Assembly: GCF_003253005.1 (NCBI RefSeq)
Contig: NZ_QEPZ01000003.1
Span: 62,001 to 126,000, forward strand
Reading direction: 5' to 3'
Source: Haemophilus parainfluenzae
Lineage (GTDB): Bacteria > Pseudomonadota > Gammaproteobacteria > Enterobacterales > Pasteurellaceae
Length of the DNA: 64,000 nucleotides
Position 1 is the stretch's first letter. Every line of letters begins with the position of its first letter. The notes beneath the pieces are model-generated. The model did not search any database. It was not told the origin of the DNA and worked only from the letters and a program-made list of their open reading frames with translations. Positions 1-7,650 of this stretch are shown piece after piece. The translations under genes and the position numbers were made by a program.

Positions 1-571
1 CTATTATATTATCTCCAAATGATATCTCCCTAATATCTTTAAATTTTTGACAGCCACAGATTAAATATCCAAATGAATGCCGCATTTTATAAAGCCGTTT
101 ATCTACTGGATGTGGCATAGTACATAATCCAACACATTTTAATGCGCCGCTGCCGTGCCATGTATTAATAAATATTTGTTTCTTTCTAGGGTTAATAAAT
201 GATGACCAAAAATCATTAAATATTAGGATTGATGAAGAAATATAATAATAATAATATCTAATGCTATATACTCTAACTAGTTTTATATTTTTCTCTTGCA
301 AATGAAGAAACTTTTCAGGCTCCTTAAATGCCCAAATAATTTCATATTTGTTAGTTTTGTTTAATATATATTCTGAAATAGCTTTAGGGTTGCAAGTATA
401 CCCTCTCCCCTCATATGCTCTAAACAATATTCTGTTCGATTTTAATGGAATCAAAAAAGATAAGAAATAAATAATACCCCTTAGCATTAATAAACTATAA
501 ACAACAACTGCTTTACAAGCATAGTAAATAAAAGATGAGTTTTTCAAAAAAGATTTTATTAAACTTAACAT
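1..571 (-). CDS. CDP-glycerol glycerophosphotransferase family protein (3'-truncated by window edge)
   Basis: An open frame starts at ATG 571 and runs off the left edge after 190 codons, so the C-terminal catalytic half is missing. Residues 135-140 read INTWHG followed by SGALK. This is close to the INTWHGTPLK motif of the TagB/TagF family, which moves glycerol- or ribitol-phosphate from a CDP carrier onto a glycan. A stretch of tyrosines at residues 106-110 is encoded by an ATA/TAA repeat. The start lies 2 nt after the licD-like stop, so it is translationally coupled and last in the operon as seen here. The probable role is adding polyol-phosphate units to a cell-surface polymer at the inner membrane face. 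The exact substrate cannot be told from this fragment. Confidence 0.72.
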   Translation of the reverse strand, partial: MLSLIKSFLKNSSFIYYACKAVVVYSLLMLRGIIYFLSFLIPLKSNRILFRAYEGRGYTCNPKAISEYILNKTNKYEIIWAFKEPEKFLHLQEKNIKLVRVYSIRYYYYYISSSILIFNDFWSSFINPRKKQIFINTWHGSGALKCVGLCTMPHPVDKRLYKMRHSFGYLICGCQKFKDIREISFGDNII

Positions 572-573
572 AA

Positions 574-1449
574 TTATTTCTCTAAATATTCTTTATAGCT
601 AATTTCTGTATCAAAAATAATATTACCATGATAAGATGCTTCCTGCTGAGGGGTCATATAATCTCCAAAAGTAATTTTTAGTATAGTATCGTATCCGATA
701 GGGCAAGCTACTTTAAGTCCCATAAAATCCTTTATAGTAATATCATTAAAACATTCTCTTGGCCAAATACATTTATCTCTATAATCAAAGGAAATTTCTC
801 CTATAGGTAAATTCTTGTTATTATTATATCTAGAGCAAATATCTTCAAATAAATGAAACAATTTCTTATAATCAAATAACTTGAAGATAGGCATCACAAG
901 ATAATGAGCTAAACATTTCAATCTACTAGGGTTTTTTACAGGATTAATCATAATGCCTGCTTTCAAAATAATGCTTAGAAGCTTTAATATATTTGAATGA
1001 AAATATCTTTTTATCTTATTTGTTGGTACTGAATCCAAGGGAAAGATATCAATAAAAATTCCTTGGTTAAAATATAGTCCTTTTTCATGACTAACAATAG
1101 CTGTTGTATTTGAATTTCTAATTTGTGCATGAGGTCTAACATAATTTTGTTCTGTATATGTAGTTTGAAAGAAAATAGGATCCGTAAATTCATATTTTGC
1201 AATTTCAAGCAATTTATTATAATCATCCCTAGGCATATCAATATCAATGTCATCATCCCATGGAATAAATCCACTATGTCTAATTGCACCTAATAATGAC
1301 CCTCCAGCCATATAATATTTCAGATTATATTTTTCACATACCGAAATAAACTTCTTAAGTAATTCTAATTCAGTTTTCCAAACTAATTTCATTTTTTCGT
1401 CAACATAAAATCCACAGATTTCTTCTGCGTGTAGAGATTCTATTACCAT
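574..1449 (-). CDS. LicD family phosphotransferase
   Basis: This 291-residue protein has the LicD core at residues 48-70: AGGSLLGAIRH, then PWDDDIDI with clustered metal-binding aspartates, followed by PRDDY. LicD proteins are nucleotidyltransferase-fold enzymes; the best known transfer phosphocholine from CDP-choline onto LPS or teichoic acid in the cytoplasm. No licA, licB or licC choline-uptake or activation gene is visible nearby, so the donor here is more likely the CDP compound made by the neighbouring cytidylyltransferase fusion. It sits 12 nt after that fusion gene and 2 nt before the glycerophosphotransferase gene. The DNA is very AT-rich compared with genes beyond 5.9 kb. Family is secure; substrate is inference. 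Confidence 0.85.
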   Translation of the reverse strand: MVIESLHAEEICGFYVDEKMKLVWKTELELLKKFISVCEKYNLKYYMAGGSLLGAIRHSGFIPWDDDIDIDMPRDDYNKLLEIAKYEFTDPIFFQTTYTEQNYVRPHAQIRNSNTTAIVSHEKGLYFNQGIFIDIFPLDSVPTNKIKRYFHSNILKLLSIILKAGIMINPVKNPSRLKCLAHYLVMPIFKLFDYKKLFHLFEDICSRYNNNKNLPIGEISFDYRDKCIWPRECFNDITIKDFMGLKVACPIGYDTILKITFGDYMTPQQEASYHGNIIFDTEISYKEYLEK

Positions 1450-1461
1450 ATATTATTCTCG

Positions 1462-2787
1462 TTAAAATTTTTTCACATTATAGTTAGATAAAAATAAATC
1501 GATCACTTTAGTCTCAGCTAACATTTCATTATAATTCAATAAATTGTTCTGTACCGAATTAGTTTGAATAGTTCTAATAAATTCAACTAATTCATATCTT
1601 AACCCCTCACCTTCAAACTTATAAAAGTACTTATTATTATTATTTATATTCTCATAGCATACTTCAAAAAATTCTGTTTTCCACCATGGCGCAGGGACAT
1701 ATATATATCCCTTAGTCCCAGCAATAATTAAATTACTTTCCGCTTTAGCTTTAATCGCAACTGTTGCACTAGCTATAGAGTTAGAATAACGTAAATCTAT
1801 TTTAGTAAAGATATCAATATTATTTTCAAAATGAGATGTAAATGAAATATCTTCATAATTTATTCCTAGTAATTTAAATACAATAAGCAAAGGATAAGAA
1901 ACTAGCGATTCAATACTCCCACCAGAAATACGAGTTTGTTCATTAAATAGATCATCTTCAAGAACTTGTGTAAACCTAGCTTCAATATTTAATATATTTC
2001 CAATAACTCCACTTTTAACCAATGAAATCATTTTCGTAAATGCTGGGCAATATGCCGTTTTTAAGCCCTCCATCAACACTAAATTACGTGCATTAGCAAG
2101 TTCAATTAGCTCTTTTGCATTATCATAGTTATTTGAAAAAGGAAATTCTGTAAGAACATGTTTACCATTGAGTAACGATTCTTTTATATGTTTATATCTA
2201 TATTTTAAAGGTACATTAACATAAACGGCATCACTCTGAGAGAAAAACTCATTTAGGCTATTATATTCATATAACTCTTTACATTTTTCAGAAGAAACTG
2301 GACCGGCGTAATAAACACCTGTTATGCTAACACCACTGATAAAACTAACTTCAGATAAAAATCTATCAACAATTTTCTCCCCACCTATAATACCCAATTT
2401 TAGCGAATGAGTATTTCTAATTTGGGTACTTGAGATGCCTTTAGTTCTTTTAGAATAAATAACCTCACAGTATTCTCGTAAATAATCAAAATAACCTACC
2501 CAATCAGAACCGACAGTAAAAATATCAATACCATACTTCTTAATATCATCTATTTTCTGTCCAAAATATTCTTCAATAACAATCTCGTCCGCAAGTCCTG
2601 TTTCCTGAACATTAGAGATCCTAGTCATTAGTGAATCATGAACATTATACTTACCGCGGCATTTATCAAAATAATCAGACGTGATACCAACAATTAAATA
2701 ATCACCCAACAATTTTGCTTGCTTAAGTAAATTTAAATGCCCTTCATGAAATAAATCAAATGTTCCATAGGTTATAACTTTTTTCAT
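1462..2787 (-). CDS. Bifunctional glycerol-3-phosphate cytidylyltransferase-like / Gfo-Idh-MocA oxidoreductase fusion
   Basis: Two enzymes are joined in one 441-residue chain. Residues 1-125 are a TagD-like cytidylyltransferase with GTFDLFHEGH (HxGH at 14-17) and RTKGISSTQIR at 114-124, both hallmarks of glycerol-3-phosphate cytidylyltransferases. From about residue 130 a second Rossmann domain begins (LGIIGG) and resembles Gfo/Idh/MocA NAD(P)-dependent dehydrogenases, including the segment GKHVL at 209-212. The usual EKP motif reads EFP at 214-216, so the conserved lysine is absent. The first half should form a CDP-polyol from CTP and a polyol phosphate. The second half may oxidise a related substrate or may have lost activity. 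It sits between an aminotransferase and a LicD gene, which suggests an amino-polyol intermediate. Confidence 0.85.
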   Translation of the reverse strand: MKKVITYGTFDLFHEGHLNLLKQAKLLGDYLIVGITSDYFDKCRGKYNVHDSLMTRISNVQETGLADEIVIEEYFGQKIDDIKKYGIDIFTVGSDWVGYFDYLREYCEVIYSKRTKGISSTQIRNTHSLKLGIIGGEKIVDRFLSEVSFISGVSITGVYYAGPVSSEKCKELYEYNSLNEFFSQSDAVYVNVPLKYRYKHIKESLLNGKHVLTEFPFSNNYDNAKELIELANARNLVLMEGLKTAYCPAFTKMISLVKSGVIGNILNIEARFTQVLEDDLFNEQTRISGGSIESLVSYPLLIVFKLLGINYEDISFTSHFENNIDIFTKIDLRYSNSIASATVAIKAKAESNLIIAGTKGYIYVPAPWWKTEFFEVCYENINNNNKYFYKFEGEGLRYELVEFIRTIQTNSVQNNLLNYNEMLAETKVIDLFLSNYNVKKF

Positions 2788-2800
2788 TTCATCTTATTCC

Positions 2801-3871
2801 CTAAGATATATTTTTAAGAATTTCTTTTATAGCTAAAACTAATTTCTCATTATCATTTACTGTCGTATTTCCTATATGAGCAACTCTAATAGAATATTCT
2901 TTATTTTCCCCTCCTGTTGGGTTTACCATCATTTGATATTCATTTTTTAATGTAGTAAATACTTTAGTTGCAATTGGCTTCTCAAAAATTACCGGAGTAA
3001 TAGCATTACTTAATGGAAATCTAGGAATTGAAACTGGCAAATCCTTTATTCTATTTCTAAAATCCAGAGCAACCGTTTTAATATTATTCAAATACTTATC
3101 AATACCAATAGAATCAACTATAGCTAATGCCTTATGCATCTCCAAACAAATACCCACACAAGGAGTAAACGGAGTTTGTCCTCTTTCAAAATCAGCAATG
3201 TATTCCTTAAAATTAAAATAAAGAGATTTAACATTATTAACTAATATTCTATCAGTAACAATTCTATCACTAAGTACTACAATAGATAGTCCTGGAGCAA
3301 TACATAAGCCTTTTTGAGAGCTAATAATTGTTATATCAATATCATATTTACTCATATCATATCGATCACATAAGAAAGAGCTAATCGCATCAACAATTAA
3401 ATACATTCCTTTTCTTTTACAAAATTGCGAAAGTAACTCTATGTCATATAATTGACCAGTAGAAGTTTCATCAATATTTACAACTAAAGCATTGAACTCT
3501 ATATTTTCATATTCTTCTAGATGTTTATATGTTAATTCCTCATTACCTCCGAGTTTTATCTCACAATAATCATACTCATGAATATCACAAATCTGACTAA
3601 ATCTAGCTCCAAATGTACCTCCATTAATAACCAATAATTTATCTGTCGGTAATATACAATTCATTAACGCTGCTTCCATTGCAGCTGTACCTGAAGCGGT
3701 TAAATAAATAGATTTAGAATTTTCTCCCGAATTCATCAATTTTTTTATGAGCCTATCAGACTCCAACATAATATTTGAAAATTCATCGGTTCTAAAATAA
3801 GGTATTTGTTCACCTCTAACTTTCTTGATTTCAGGCAACATTTCTACTGGACCAATTGTGAATAATTTCAT
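2801..3871 (-). CDS. Class V PLP-dependent aminotransferase (PhnW/alanine-glyoxylate aminotransferase-like)
   Basis: This 356-residue protein has the fold-type I layout of class V aminotransferases. An N-terminal segment FTIGPVEMLPE resembles the GPGP start of AEP and serine-glyoxylate transaminases. Residues 57-63 (LTASGTA) likely bind the cofactor phosphate, D161 in VDAIS contacts the pyridine nitrogen, and K187 in SSQKGL is the probable Schiff-base lysine. The closest named relatives by eye are 2-aminoethylphosphonate-pyruvate transaminases. No phosphoenolpyruvate mutase or phosphonopyruvate decarboxylase gene is visible in this window, so phosphonate synthesis is not supported. An amino transfer to an oxidised glycerol phosphate, giving an amino-polyol phosphate, fits the context better but is inference. 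AT-rich like its downstream neighbours. Confidence 0.82.
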   Translation of the reverse strand: MKLFTIGPVEMLPEIKKVRGEQIPYFRTDEFSNIMLESDRLIKKLMNSGENSKSIYLTASGTAAMEAALMNCILPTDKLLVINGGTFGARFSQICDIHEYDYCEIKLGGNEELTYKHLEEYENIEFNALVVNIDETSTGQLYDIELLSQFCKRKGMYLIVDAISSFLCDRYDMSKYDIDITIISSQKGLCIAPGLSIVVLSDRIVTDRILVNNVKSLYFNFKEYIADFERGQTPFTPCVGICLEMHKALAIVDSIGIDKYLNNIKTVALDFRNRIKDLPVSIPRFPLSNAITPVIFEKPIATKVFTTLKNEYQMMVNPTGGENKEYSIRVAHIGNTTVNDNEKLVLAIKEILKNIS

Positions 3872-3885
3872 TCTATATTCCTCTA

Positions 3886-4686
3886 TTAAAAACTTTTTTC
3901 GTATTTCTTACCAAAGAACTTAGCCATTAAAAATGCAGTTCCTTTCCTCAACCAATTTATTTTCTCACCATAAACAAATGGAATTGCTTTCACTTTTAAT
4001 AGTTTAGATTGAGAATATTGTTTTAACCAAACGTTAAATAACAACTCACTGACACGTCCATAAAAACGTGCATGGAAAACAGAATATTGTTCCGCAGGAA
4101 TACGTTTTTCTAATTCAAATAAAATGGGGAATAGCCAACTGCAATAATCATTCACTAATTCTTTAGACATAATGAACATGTTAAACATATAGCCACCACG
4201 CTGTTTCATTACCGCATCAAAACTTCCTAAAAATTCACCGCACTTTTCAGCAATAATTTCACGAGTTACATCTAAATGCTCGGCATGTAAGGTATTCGCA
4301 TAATGTGAATAAAGCGTTTCAATGTAATAATTGCGTTTACTTGGTACGATTACATCATATTGGCTTAATAATTGACTCGCTTCTTCGCATGTTAAATAGA
4401 GTGTTTCTAACGGGTTCTTTTTACGCTCCATTCGGCTTTTTACACTAAAAAAACGGCGATAATGAATTAAACCTAAATAATCATTAGGTAAATTTCTCCA
4501 CGCCCAATAAAGTCCTGTTAGCTCACAAAAATTAAGATTTTTATCTGAAATATTATCACCAGTATTATCGCCTCGATAATCAAGTTCCTCTTTCCCTGAT
4601 TTACCTACATGTAATGGCAGATACATATCATCTGAGGGCATAAAATGTTGTTTATGTGTAGCAATAATAATTTTAATATCTTTCAT
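3886..4686 (-). CDS. DUF4422 family glycosyltransferase
   Basis: This 266-residue protein opens with KIIIATHK and has the family signature ELTGLYWAWRN (55-65) followed by LGLIHYRRFF (71-80). These mark DUF4422 proteins, found in capsule and O-antigen clusters and predicted to be sugar-nucleotide-dependent glycosyltransferases. No membrane segment is obvious, so it probably acts at the cytoplasmic membrane face. It begins 2 nt after the wzz-like stop, so it is co-translated. An uptake sequence lies inside it (near 4235), the leftmost one I saw, so the gene looks longer resident than the AT-rich genes after it. The sugar it transfers cannot be read from the sequence. Confidence 0.85.
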   Translation of the reverse strand: MKDIKIIIATHKQHFMPSDDMYLPLHVGKSGKEELDYRGDNTGDNISDKNLNFCELTGLYWAWRNLPNDYLGLIHYRRFFSVKSRMERKKNPLETLYLTCEEASQLLSQYDVIVPSKRNYYIETLYSHYANTLHAEHLDVTREIIAEKCGEFLGSFDAVMKQRGGYMFNMFIMSKELVNDYCSWLFPILFELEKRIPAEQYSVFHARFYGRVSELLFNVWLKQYSQSKLLKVKAIPFVYGEKINWLRKGTAFLMAKFFGKKYEKSF

Positions 4687-4688
4687 AT

Positions 4689-5813
4689 TTATGCCTTATT
4701 TGAAAATACTTCTCTAGCTAAAATGATTAATGATGAAAGTACTACTCCAAAAACAAATCCTACAATAAGTAAAATCAATCGTTTAGGCCAATCACGTTGA
4801 ACCGGGTAATCTGGTGAACTTAAATAATAATACGCTTTTACATTCTCAATTGATTCCAATTGCGGTGCTAATTTTGTTAATTTAGCAAGCTGTCTTTCTG
4901 TACTGTAATAGTTTGTTGGGTAAACAACCGGGCTGTTTTTGGCAATATCTAATTGAGCTTGTAAATATTTTTCACCTAGCATAAAGAGGTATGTGCCGTC
5001 TGCAAGTTTAGAATCTGAGATGTTTAAACGCCCTTCACCTAACATATATTCAGGTACTGAAATTGTATTGTTACTACCTTTCGAGAAATCACTGATCCCT
5101 GCTTTTTTCGCAATATTTAATGCGTTAGTTAAGTTTTCTACTTGAATCGTTTTAGTTTCGGTTAAACTTTCTTCCATTTGCTCTTTAGCAAATTTTAAAG
5201 CATCTAAACGCAAGTTGAAACCGAGTTTAAATTCTTGATTTGTTTGATTTAAAATATATTGGTTAACAAACTCAACATATTGATCTAATACAAGTTGTGC
5301 ATCTTTTGGAGTTTCTGCTGAGAAAGTGAGTTTTAAACCAATTTTATCTAATTCAGTTAAATCTTTTTTCTTAGGGTCAACTTCGTGAACAATAAGATAT
5401 TTTGAAACAGTTTCTTCAATATATTTTCTTTTTTGTTCTTCCGTCATATCTTTGGTATAGTTTTTAACCCATTCAGATTGCTCTAAGAATTGACGTTTTA
5501 AATCGTTAGAAAGTAAGAAATGTTTAAATTGCCCATAAAGAGAACCTGATAATTTCCCATCTGAAAAATCACCATCACCAATAATACGAGCATATTCTGC
5601 ACGAACTGGCAATAATGTACCTAAATCAGTTGAACGTGGTGTAACAATAATAGCTGTTGAGGTCCACTGCTCTTTTGCTGTAAATGCGTAAACACCCGCA
5701 ATAGCGGTACAAAAAAAAGCCGATAGTAAAATCCAAATCTTTTTATTCCATAATGCTTTTATTAGCTCGATTAAATCTATTTCGTTATTATTTTGATAAT
5801 TAATATCATTCAT
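4689..5813 (-). CDS. wzz: Wzz-family chain-length determinant
   Basis: This 374-residue protein has the polysaccharide co-polymerase layout. There is a short cytoplasmic N-terminus (EIDLIELIKALWNKK), a first membrane helix at about 27-45, a long periplasmic domain with coiled-coil-like stretches, and a second helix at about 346-366 preceded by the proline-rich SSPDYPVQRDWPKR. Wzz proteins set the modal length of Wzy-polymerised O-antigen or capsule at the inner membrane. There is no cytoplasmic kinase domain, so it is Wzz/FepE-like rather than Wzc-like. It is the first gene of the operon and has a good promoter about 35 nt upstream. Its presence implies a Wzx/Wzy pathway whose other genes lie beyond the left edge. 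Confidence 0.9.
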   Translation of the reverse strand: MNDINYQNNNEIDLIELIKALWNKKIWILLSAFFCTAIAGVYAFTAKEQWTSTAIIVTPRSTDLGTLLPVRAEYARIIGDGDFSDGKLSGSLYGQFKHFLLSNDLKRQFLEQSEWVKNYTKDMTEEQKRKYIEETVSKYLIVHEVDPKKKDLTELDKIGLKLTFSAETPKDAQLVLDQYVEFVNQYILNQTNQEFKLGFNLRLDALKFAKEQMEESLTETKTIQVENLTNALNIAKKAGISDFSKGSNNTISVPEYMLGEGRLNISDSKLADGTYLFMLGEKYLQAQLDIAKNSPVVYPTNYYSTERQLAKLTKLAPQLESIENVKAYYYLSSPDYPVQRDWPKRLILLIVGFVFGVVLSSLIILAREVFSNKA

Positions 5814-5848
5814 ACTTATACCTTATTTAAAATATTTTACTTTTCATA

Positions 5849-5877
5849 ATTTTACAGAATATAGCTCTTATTAACAA
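5849..5877 (-). promoter_or_regulatory. Predicted sigma-70 promoter of the wzz/glycan operon
   Basis: On the minus strand, TTGTTA (5877-5872) and TAAAAT (5854-5849) are separated by exactly 17 nt, upstream of the wzz start at 5813. The ribosome site is AAGG just before the start. Motif match only. Confidence 0.55.
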
Positions 5878-5921
5878 TAAAAGTTATGCAAAGATATTGT
5901 AAAGTTCTAATACATTTATAA

Positions 5922-5952
5922 GAAAAATGCGGCTAATATTCGCCGCACTTTC
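5922..5952 (-). terminator. Rho-independent terminator of glnA
   Basis: On the minus strand GTGCGGC and GCCGCAT pair around an 8-nt loop and are followed by a T run. It lies about 30 nt after the glnA stop. One arm carries a near-perfect uptake sequence. Confidence 0.75.
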
Positions 5953-5983
5953 CATGTTAATTTAATCCTTATCGAAACTTTCA

Positions 5984-7402
5984 TTAAGCATAATACATCT
6001 CAAACTCAACAGGATGTGGTGTCATATTTAAACGTTCTACTTCTTTACGTTTAATATTAATAAATGCTTCGATAAAGTCTTTAGCAAAGACACCACCTTG
6101 CGTTAAGAATTCATAGTCTTTTTCTAATGAATTCAACGCTTCTTCTAATGAGCTAGCTACCGCTGGAATATCTTTTAATTCTTCCGGTGGAAGATCGTAG
6201 AGATTTTTATCCATTGCATCACCTGGGTGGATTTTGTTTACTACACCATCAAGACCTGCCATTAATAATGCTGCGAATGCAAGATATGGGTTTGCCAATG
6301 GATCTGGGAAACGCGCTTCAATACGAATTGCTTTCGGATTGGTTACTGCGGGGATACGGATTGAAGCAGAACGGTTGCTTGCAGAGTAAGCCAACAATAC
6401 TGGCGCTTCAAAACCCGGCACTAAACGTTTGTATGAGTTAGTACTTGGGTTAGTGAATGCATTTAATGCTTTAGCGTGCTTAATGATACCGCCGATGTAG
6501 TAAAGTGCGGTTTCTGAAAGGCCTGCATATTTATCACCTTGGAAAATATTTTTACCGTCTTTGCTTAATGACATATTGCAGTGCATGCCTGAACCATTGT
6601 CACCCGTGATTGGTTTAGGCATAAAGCAAGCGGTTTTACCGTGTTCTAATGCAACGTTTTGTACCACATATTTATAGATTTGTGTTTCATCCGCTTTCAA
6701 GGTTAAGCTGTTGAATTTCGTTGCAATTTCGTTTTGACCTGCGGTTGCCACTTCATGGTGATGAGCTTCGATGACTAAGCCCATTTCTTCTAAAATTAAA
6801 CACATTTCAGAGCGAATATCATGAGCCGTATCAATTGGAGCAACCGCACAGTAACCAGCTTTTTTCAATGGACGATAAGCGTTGTTACCACCTTCGTATT
6901 TTTTGTTGGTATTCCAAGCAGCTTCAATATCATCAATGGCGAAAGAAGCGCGGTTCATTGATACATCAAAACGTACATCATCAAATAAGAAGAACTCTGG
7001 CTCAGGACCAAAGAATGCTTGATCCGCAATACCGGTTGAACGCATATAGTTTTCAGCACGAATAGCAATTGAACGCGGGTCACGATCATAGCTTTGCATG
7101 GTTGTTGGCTCATAAACGCTACAACGAATTGAAAGTGTTGGGATCTGCGCAAATGGATCGACTACTGCAGTTTCAGCAATTGGCATTAAAAGCATATCGG
7201 CTTTGTTAATGGTTTTCCAACCTTCAACAGAAGAGCCATCGAACATTTTGCCATCTTCAAACATATCTTCATCGACAAGGCTAACTGGAATGGAAACACC
7301 ATGTTCTTTACCTTTAATGTCGGTGAAACGAAGTAGCACGAACTTAATATCGTTCTCTTCGATCAGTTTGAATACGTTGGCAATTGCATTTGCATTTGGC
7401 AT
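5984..7402 (-). CDS. glnA: Glutamine synthetase, type I
   Basis: This cytoplasmic enzyme makes glutamine from glutamate, ammonia and ATP and is the main ammonia-assimilation step. The 472-residue length is typical for GSI-beta. Conserved blocks are visible: [10 protein letters not shown], the [10 protein letters not shown] metal-binding strand, [17 protein letters not shown], and [30 protein letters not shown] near residue 400 contains the tyrosine adenylylated by GlnE in enterobacteria, so covalent regulation is likely. The start is preceded by an AGGAG-type ribosome site. It is a single gene, transcribed away from typA, with its own terminator. No glnL/glnG pair follows it, unlike E. coli. 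Confidence 0.98.
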   Translation of the reverse strand: MPNANAIANVFKLIEENDIKFVLLRFTDIKGKEHGVSIPVSLVDEDMFEDGKMFDGSSVEGWKTINKADMLLMPIAETAVVDPFAQIPTLSIRCSVYEPTTMQSYDRDPRSIAIRAENYMRSTGIADQAFFGPEPEFFLFDDVRFDVSMNRASFAIDDIEAAWNTNKKYEGGNNAYRPLKKAGYCAVAPIDTAHDIRSEMCLILEEMGLVIEAHHHEVATAGQNEIATKFNSLTLKADETQIYKYVVQNVALEHGKTACFMPKPITGDNGSGMHCNMSLSKDGKNIFQGDKYAGLSETALYYIGGIIKHAKALNAFTNPSTNSYKRLVPGFEAPVLLAYSASNRSASIRIPAVTNPKAIRIEARFPDPLANPYLAFAALLMAGLDGVVNKIHPGDAMDKNLYDLPPEELKDIPAVASSLEEALNSLEKDYEFLTQGGVFAKDFIEAFINIKRKEVERLNMTPHPVEFEMYYA

Positions 7403-7528
7403 AAGGAGTCCTCTATTTTGCTATGTGTATAATCTTTATAAAATTAAAAGAGCATTATAACGCAATTGCTTGCCTTTTTCATAAGATTTATTTTATTCCA
7501 TGGCATAGCAGAGCAACGAAATATCGTG

Positions 7529-7534
7529 TATAAT
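7529..7534 (+). promoter_or_regulatory. Possible -10 box for typA
   Basis: A perfect TATAAT lies 117 nt before the typA start. No convincing -35 box lies 17 nt upstream, so the assignment is tentative. Confidence 0.35.
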
Positions 7535-7555
7535 TTTTGCCCTTTCGAGATTCTC

Positions 7556-7623
7556 GTAGGGTGAGTTTGACTCACCAATTTAAACTACTTGGACTATTTG
7601 GTGGCATAAAAATTCCACCCTAC
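7556..7623. repeat. 68-bp intergenic element with nested inverted repeats
   Basis: The ends GTAGGGTG and CACCCTAC are perfect inverted repeats. Inside, GGTGAGT-TTG-ACTCACC forms one hairpin and GGTGG...CCACC another. The element lies between the likely typA promoter and the typA start, so it would sit in the 5' leader. It resembles a small dispersed palindromic repeat rather than a terminator, because no T run follows. Confidence 0.55.
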
Positions 7624-7650
7624 AAAACTTAAACATTAAGAACGTAATAA

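Noticed and set aside
235-265. ATA/TAA microsatellite in the glycerophosphotransferase gene as a phase-variation tract
   Set aside because: The unit is three bases, so length changes add or remove tyrosines and cannot switch the reading frame. No tetranucleotide repeat of the Haemophilus contingency type was found in the window.
2801-3871. Phosphonate (2-aminoethylphosphonate) synthesis locus
   Set aside because: The aminotransferase resembles PhnW, but no phosphoenolpyruvate mutase or phosphonopyruvate decarboxylase gene is visible; the cytidylyltransferase is of the TagD kind.
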